Shown piece by piece: positions 5,878-9,778 of a stretch of DNA of 9,778 bases (positions within the stretch are counted from its first letter, which is position 1; every line of letters starts with the position of its first letter). The DNA lies in NCBI GenBank assembly GCA_002435545.1, contig DJNB01000240.1, positions 1 through 9,778 of the forward strand. Direction: 5' to 3'. Source of the DNA: Lachnoclostridium sp. UBA6475 (GTDB lineage: Bacteria > Bacillota > Clostridia > Lachnospirales > Lachnospiraceae). A program made the translations under genes and the position numbers. The notes beneath the pieces were generated by a model. It was given only the letters and a program-made list of their open reading frames with translations. It searched no databases and was not told where the DNA came from.

Positions 5878-6975
5878 ATGAAACTCGGAATCGTTGGACT
5901 TCCCAACGTGGGAAAAAGTACGTTATTTAATTCATTGACAAAGGCAGGAGCAGAATCGGCAAACTATCCGTTTTGTACGATCGACCCGAATGTAGGTGTC
6001 GTACCGGTGCCGGATGAGAGACTGGATGTGCTGGCAGAGATGAATCATTCTGCAAAAGTAGTGCCGGCTGTCATTGAATTTGTAGATATTGCCGGTTTGG
6101 TAAAAGGAGCTTCCAAAGGCGAAGGACTTGGTAACCAGTTTTTGTCAAATATCCGTGAAGTAGATGCTATCGTGCATGTGGTACGCTGCTTTGAAGATAC
6201 CAATATTGTGCATGTAGATGGAAGCATTGATCCGCTTCGCGATATCGAGACGATCAATCTGGAATTGATCTTTTCGGATATTGAAATTCTGGAACGCCGT
6301 CTGGCAAAGAGTATCAAGGCGGCAAGAGCTGATAAAAAACTGGCAGCAGAAGTGGATATGCTGGAGCGTTTAAAAGCATTTTTGGAAGAGGGACATCTTG
6401 CAAAGAACTTTGAACTGCAGAGTGAAGAGGAAGAAGCCTGGTTTAAGGAGTACAATCTTCTCACGGCAAAACCGGTTATCTATGCGGCAAATGTTGCAGA
6501 AGATGATCTTGCAGATGATGGTGCGACGAATGAACATGTGGCAAAAGTCCGTCAGTTTGCAGCAGATGAAAATTCGGAAGTATTTGTTATCTGTGCGCAG
6601 ATCGAGCAGGAGATTGCAGAATTGGATGACGAAGAAAAGAAGATGTTTTTGGAAGATCTTGGAATTGCAGAATCCGGATTGGAAAAATTGATCAAAGCAA
6701 GTTATAAACTGCTTGGTCTTATCAGTTATATCACGAGCGGTGAGATGGAAACCAAAGCCTGGACGATTACGAAAGGAACCAAAGCCCCGCAGGCGGCAGG
6801 AAAGATACATACGGATTTCGAACGTGGATTTATCCGTGCAGAAGTTGTCAGTTATGATCATCTGGTGGAAAATAATGGTTATAATGGAGCCAAAGAAAAA
6901 GGACTTGTCCGTTCAGAAGGAAAAGAATATGTGGTGCAGGACGGCGACGTCGTACTGTTCCGATTTAACGTATAA
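5878..6975 (+). CDS. ychF: Redox-regulated ATPase YchF (OLA1 family)
   Basis: This 365-residue Obg-related P-loop protein has normal length. It opens with MKLGIVGLPNVGKST (P-loop 7-15), then the family hallmark SANYPFCTIDPNVG (27-40), G3 DIAGLVKGA (70-78), and a base-specificity motif NVAE (205-208). NxxE in place of NKxD explains why the family prefers ATP to GTP. A helical coiled-coil insertion (~130-195) and a C-terminal TGS domain (~281-364, containing GKIHTDFERGFIRAEV) complete it. Family members bind the ribosome and are linked to translation and stress responses. The gene sits behind a strong promoter and the 56-bp repeats. GAAAGGA (about 5861-5867) serves as ribosome binding site, about 10 bases before the ATG. 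The stop codon overlaps a TATAATGAAGCA string also found in the upstream repeats. Confidence 0.97.
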   Translation: MKLGIVGLPNVGKSTLFNSLTKAGAESANYPFCTIDPNVGVVPVPDERLDVLAEMNHSAKVVPAVIEFVDIAGLVKGASKGEGLGNQFLSNIREVDAIVHVVRCFEDTNIVHVDGSIDPLRDIETINLELIFSDIEILERRLAKSIKAARADKKLAAEVDMLERLKAFLEEGHLAKNFELQSEEEEAWFKEYNLLTAKPVIYAANVAEDDLADDGATNEHVAKVRQFAADENSEVFVICAQIEQEIAELDDEEKKMFLEDLGIAESGLEKLIKASYKLLGLISYITSGEMETKAWTITKGTKAPQAAGKIHTDFERGFIRAEVVSYDHLVENNGYNGAKEKGLVRSEGKEYVVQDGDVVLFRFNV

Positions 6976-6987
6976 TGAAGCAGGCAG

Positions 6988-7017
6988 TCCCAGAAGATTC
7001 CGTGGAGTTTTCTGGGA
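6988..7017 (+). other. Stem-loop between ychF and lgt
   Basis: TCCCAGAA (6988-6995) and TTCTGGGA (7010-7017) are perfect 8-base inverted arms 14 bases apart, and part of the interior (ATTCC with GGAGT) could pair further. No T-run follows, so it is not a standard intrinsic terminator. It may be an RNA stability or processing element, or an attenuator between two housekeeping genes. Confidence 0.5.
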
Positions 7018-7031
7018 TTCGCTAGTATGAT

Positions 7032-7047
7032 GCGGAACAATGTCCGC
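7032..7047 (+). promoter_or_regulatory. Small stem-loop just upstream of the lgt ribosome binding site
   Basis: GCGGA (7032-7036) and TCCGC (7043-7047) form a 5-bp stem with a 6-base loop. It ends two bases before the ribosome binding site GAAAGGA (about 7049-7055), which serves the lgt ATG at 7062. It could tune ribosome access or mRNA stability. The stem is short and may have no function. Confidence 0.3.
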
Positions 7048-7061
7048 AGAAAGGATAGAGT

Positions 7062-7925
7062 ATGAATTCAGCAGAAATTGCATTCCCTAATATCGGAATA
7101 TACATTCCTCATCTTCCGAAAGGAATTACCATCGGAGGATTTACGATTGCATTTTACGGTATGATCATTGCGGTGGGAATGTTGTCCGGGCTTTGGCTCG
7201 CCTGTTATCAGGCCCAGAGAACGGGGCAGAAAAAAGAAGTATATACAGATTTTGCCATTTATGCGATCATTTTTTCGCTGATTGGTGCGAGATTGTATTA
7301 TGTGGCGTTCAGCTGGGAAAATTATAAAGATGATCTGCTTCAGATCTTTAATACGCGCGGTGGGGGAATGGCAATTTACGGAGCCGTGATCGCAGCAGTA
7401 TTAACGGCAATTATATATTGTAAAGTAAAAAAATACAATTTCTTTCTGCTTGCGGATACCGCGGTAGGTGGGCTTGTGCTTGGTCAGATTATCGGACGTT
7501 ATGGAAACTTCTTTAACCGGGAAGCGTTTGGCGAATATACCAATAGTTTATTTGCCATGCGACTGAGAGTAGATCAGGTAAATCCGGCAAACATCACGGA
7601 ATTGATGAAAAGCCATATGACAACGGTGGATGGTGTGCAGTATATTCAGGTACACCCAACGTTTTTATATGAATCCTTTTGGAATATTCTTGTTCTCGTA
7701 TTAATCCTTGTATTTACGACGAAAAAGAAATTTAACGGAGAAATATTTTTGCTTTATCTCGTGGGTTATGCACTGGGACGTGTGTGGATCGAAGGACTCC
7801 GCACGGATCAATTGCAGATTGGAAATACCGGAATCGCAGTTTCCCAGGTACTCTCCGGTGCCATTGTGCTTGTCGGTATTGTGGTATGGATCTGCGTGAG
7901 GGTAAGACAAAAGAAAACAAAATAA
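7062..7925 (+). CDS. lgt: Prolipoprotein diacylglyceryl transferase
   Basis: This 287-residue integral membrane enzyme, with about seven predicted hydrophobic segments, transfers diacylglyceryl from phosphatidylglycerol to the lipobox cysteine of prolipoproteins, the first step of lipoprotein maturation. Diagnostic parts are GARLYYV (76-82), RGGGMAIYG (99-107), the Lgt signature GRYGNFFNREAFG (145-157), VHPTFLYES (197-205), and a C-terminal ALGRVWIEGLRTD (237-249) with conserved R240, E244 and R247. Tyr replaces the His of the E. coli GGMSFHG motif, as is common in Gram-positive members, so this is not a defect. It starts 86 bases after ychF and is followed 21 bases later by the REC-GGDEF gene. 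The ribosome binding site GAAAGGA lies just upstream. Confidence 0.97.
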   Translation: MNSAEIAFPNIGIYIPHLPKGITIGGFTIAFYGMIIAVGMLSGLWLACYQAQRTGQKKEVYTDFAIYAIIFSLIGARLYYVAFSWENYKDDLLQIFNTRGGGMAIYGAVIAAVLTAIIYCKVKKYNFFLLADTAVGGLVLGQIIGRYGNFFNREAFGEYTNSLFAMRLRVDQVNPANITELMKSHMTTVDGVQYIQVHPTFLYESFWNILVLVLILVFTTKKKFNGEIFLLYLVGYALGRVWIEGLRTDQLQIGNTGIAVSQVLSGAIVLVGIVVWICVRVRQKKTK

Positions 7926-7946
7926 AAGGAAAAGAGGATCCATCGT

Positions 7947-9206
7947 ATGCAAAAGAGAACCCTTCTGGTAATAGAAGATAATGAAATTAATAAAGAATTT
8001 TTAGTCAGCAGTTTAGCGGAAAAATATCATATTCTTTCGGCGGAAAATGGACAGGATGGACTGAATATTCTTAAGAAGAATGCGCAAGACATCTCTGCCA
8101 TTTTGCTGGATATCCAGATGCCGGTTATGAATGGATTTGAGTTTCTGGAGTATGTAGCGCAGAATACGGGTTTTTGCAAAATTCCGGTTATTGTTACCAC
8201 GGTATTAGACAGCGAGAGAGATGAAAAGCGCTGTTTAGATCTTGGCGCCGTTGATTTTATTGTGAAACCTTATGATCCAACGCTTGTGCAGCTGCGTGTG
8301 GACAATGCGATTTATCTGCGGGAATGCAACGGCATTATTTCTGACTTGGAGATGGACACTCTGACCGGATTTAAGACCCGTAAGGCCTATTACAATGATA
8401 TCGAAAGCATGGAACAGGATGAGGAAAAAAGAAAACAGGCAGTTGGAATTGTCTTTGCAGATGTAAATGGTTTGAAAGAGATCAATGATACCTTGGGACA
8501 TGAAGCCGGAGATAGGTTGATTGCCTCTGTTGCCAAAAAGATTTCGACGGTATTTTACGGAGCAAACAAATACCGTTTTGGCGGCGACGAATTTGTGATT
8601 TTGTCTTTTGACGAAAGTGAAGAACTTTTTCATACGAAACTGAAAGAACTGGAAGAAATGTGGGGCGAGGATTACTCGGCTGCTGTGGGAAGTGTATGGC
8701 TCGAATATGCAAGAGATCTTGAAAAAAGTGTGGCAATTGCAGACAAGATGATGTATATGGATAAAAGCCGTTATTATGAAAATAGAATACAGGAACACAG
8801 AAGAAATACAAGCGTAGATACGGAGGAGGCATTGAACAAGATTGAAATGGTCGCAGAACTCCTGCCGGGAGGCTTTTTTGTATATCAGGCAGACGGCGAG
8901 GAACGGCTTATTACATTTAATCAGGAACTGTTAAAATTATACAATTGCCAAAATGAAGAGGAATTTTTGAAACTTACCGGAAATTCTTTTAAAGGAATGG
9001 TTCACCCGGAGGATCTGGATATTGTAGAGTGTGATATATCGAATCAGATTAAGCAGGAAAGGGATATTGACCGTGTTAAATACAGGATAATATGCAAAGA
9101 TGGAACCGAAAAAAGGGTTCTTGATTATGGACGTTTTGTGCATACAGAACGATATGGAAATGTGTATTATGTATTTATGAATGATATCACGGAAGAGGAT
9201 TCATAA
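7947..9206 (+). CDS. REC-GGDEF-PAS protein, probable diguanylate cyclase
   Basis: The 419-residue cytoplasmic protein has three domains. The receiver (~4-125) has E10/D11, phospho-acceptor D55 in LLDIQMP, T84 and K107 in VKP. The GGDEF domain (~135-285) starts DTLTGFKTR, has metal-binding D172 in FADVNGLKEIND, and keeps the active site RFGGDEF (210-216). A PAS_3-type domain fills ~300-417 (HPEDLDIV, KDGTEKRVLDYGR). With GGDEF intact it should make cyclic di-GMP from two GTP. The position of the product-inhibition I-site (RxxD, five residues before the signature) reads FYGA, so feedback inhibition there is not expected. The PAS is at the very C terminus with no output after it, so it probably modulates the cyclase. 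A ribosome binding site (GAGG, 7934-7937) lies 9 bases before the ATG. The partner kinase is unknown; the local hybrid kinase is only a candidate. Confidence 0.93.
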   Translation: MQKRTLLVIEDNEINKEFLVSSLAEKYHILSAENGQDGLNILKKNAQDISAILLDIQMPVMNGFEFLEYVAQNTGFCKIPVIVTTVLDSERDEKRCLDLGAVDFIVKPYDPTLVQLRVDNAIYLRECNGIISDLEMDTLTGFKTRKAYYNDIESMEQDEEKRKQAVGIVFADVNGLKEINDTLGHEAGDRLIASVAKKISTVFYGANKYRFGGDEFVILSFDESEELFHTKLKELEEMWGEDYSAAVGSVWLEYARDLEKSVAIADKMMYMDKSRYYENRIQEHRRNTSVDTEEALNKIEMVAELLPGGFFVYQADGEERLITFNQELLKLYNCQNEEEFLKLTGNSFKGMVHPEDLDIVECDISNQIKQERDIDRVKYRIICKDGTEKRVLDYGRFVHTERYGNVYYVFMNDITEEDS

Positions 9207-9207
9207 A

Positions 9208-9778
9208 ATGAAAAAAAGCAAGTTGAAAATTGAAAAATTGATATTAAGGCTATCATTCATTGGCAGTATTTTGTTTGTGCTTTCCGAGGGGATCATGGCA
9301 TGGATCACACATTCACACTCACTGTTGACAGACTGTCTGTTTGATGCGGCAGATCTTGTTATGATCGGTCCTTTTTTGGTACTCATACCGCTGCTTTATA
9401 CGCCGGTTACGGAAAAACATCCCTATGGATATTCGCAGGTAGAGTCATTGTTTTTGCTTGTGAAATACAGCGTATTATTAGCTCTGACCTGTAATTTGCT
9501 GGTTGAAAATGTAAAACTGTTATTTCAGGGCGGACATGATGTGGATGCAGGAAGTATCGCGGTATTTGAATTTATCGTGTGTCTCGGATGTGCCGCAATG
9601 TATCTGCTCCTGAGTCATTATAGTAAAAAATATGAGTCCGACACAATCAAAGCAGAATTGTATATGTGGAAACTGGATATTGTAAGCAGTATGGGGGTTG
9701 CGGTTGCCTTTGCCGTTCAGACCATGTTGGTTCAAACAAAATTAAAGTTTCTGGTTCCGTATATTGATCCGGCGGTTG
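9208..9778 (+). CDS. Cation diffusion facilitator family transporter, N-terminal part
   Basis: This gene is cut by the window end; 190 codons are visible. The start ATG is one base after the previous stop codon, with GGAAGAGG (9191-9198) as ribosome binding site, so it is probably in the same operon. Hydrophobic segments with the family layout are visible: SHSLLTDCLFDAADL (36-50) gives the TM2 metal ligands D42 and D46, HPYGYSQVES (71-80) matches the CDF HPYGxxRxE motif, and AELYMWKLDIVSSMGV (149-164) is TM5. The usual TM5 HxxxD pair reads M153-x3-D157, so the His ligand of zinc-type site A is missing. YIDPAV (185-190) is the usual VDP stretch. CDF proteins export divalent metals (Zn, Mn, Fe, Co) in exchange for protons. 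The changed site suggests a metal other than Zn or a divergent clade. Confidence 0.88.
   Translation, partial: MKKSKLKIEKLILRLSFIGSILFVLSEGIMAWITHSHSLLTDCLFDAADLVMIGPFLVLIPLLYTPVTEKHPYGYSQVESLFLLVKYSVLLALTCNLLVENVKLLFQGGHDVDAGSIAVFEFIVCLGCAAMYLLLSHYSKKYESDTIKAELYMWKLDIVSSMGVAVAFAVQTMLVQTKLKFLVPYIDPAV

Noticed and set aside
6988..7017. The hairpin after ychF as an intrinsic terminator
   Set aside because: No T-run follows the 8-bp stem, so it is kept only as a stem-loop.
7362..7382. Possible loss of a catalytic His in Lgt (GGMAIYG instead of GGMSFHG)
   Set aside because: Tyr at this place is common in Gram-positive Lgt proteins and the rest of the signature is intact.

Overview
The window looks like a chromosomal housekeeping segment from a Firmicute of class Clostridia, most likely a Lachnospiraceae-type gut bacterium. 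This is inferred from three things: the PASTA-kinase/rsgA/rpe order, the style of the signalling proteins, and the moderately low GC content with strong purine-rich ribosome binding sites. All genes are on the + strand and tightly packed. The only intergenic gap over 100 bases is the 210-base stretch before ychF. No mobile elements, tRNA or rRNA genes, or CRISPR arrays were seen.

Layout. (1) 2-2019: the 3' end of a PASTA-domain Ser/Thr kinase gene (prkC/pknB type), rsgA (ribosome-assembly GTPase) joined to it by a TAATG stop/start overlap, and rpe (pentose-phosphate epimerase). This is the classic Firmicutes order, but a signalling gene follows rpe where thiN is often found. (2) 2042-4024: two genes that look internally shortened while staying in frame. 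The first is a hybrid histidine kinase that appears to lack most of its PAS domain and the front of its ATP-binding domain. The second joins the first ~27 residues of a cysteine-rich small domain protein to a cobalamin-dependent methionine synthase activation-like domain. (3) 4075-5667: a membrane protein of the fused MFS/spermidine synthase-like family. (4) 5668-5877: a regulatory gap with a possible weak terminator, a strong sigma-A-type promoter whose -35 lies in a palindrome, and two abutting 56-bp repeats, each starting with TATAAT and each able to form two stem-loops. (5) 5878-9778: ychF, lgt, a REC-GGDEF-PAS cyclic-di-GMP protein, and the start of a cation diffusion facilitator gene. 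The spacers are short, so transcription may be continuous.

How the parts relate. PrkC, RsgA, YchF and Lgt serve growth-state sensing, ribosome assembly and lipoprotein maturation. Two signalling genes (hybrid kinase, REC-GGDEF-PAS) are interspersed, and nothing in the sequence ties them to one pathway. The observations most worth checking are three apparent in-frame internal joins clustered within 1 kb, and the tandem promoter-like repeats in the ychF leader. I did not see a clear new defence or mobile system.
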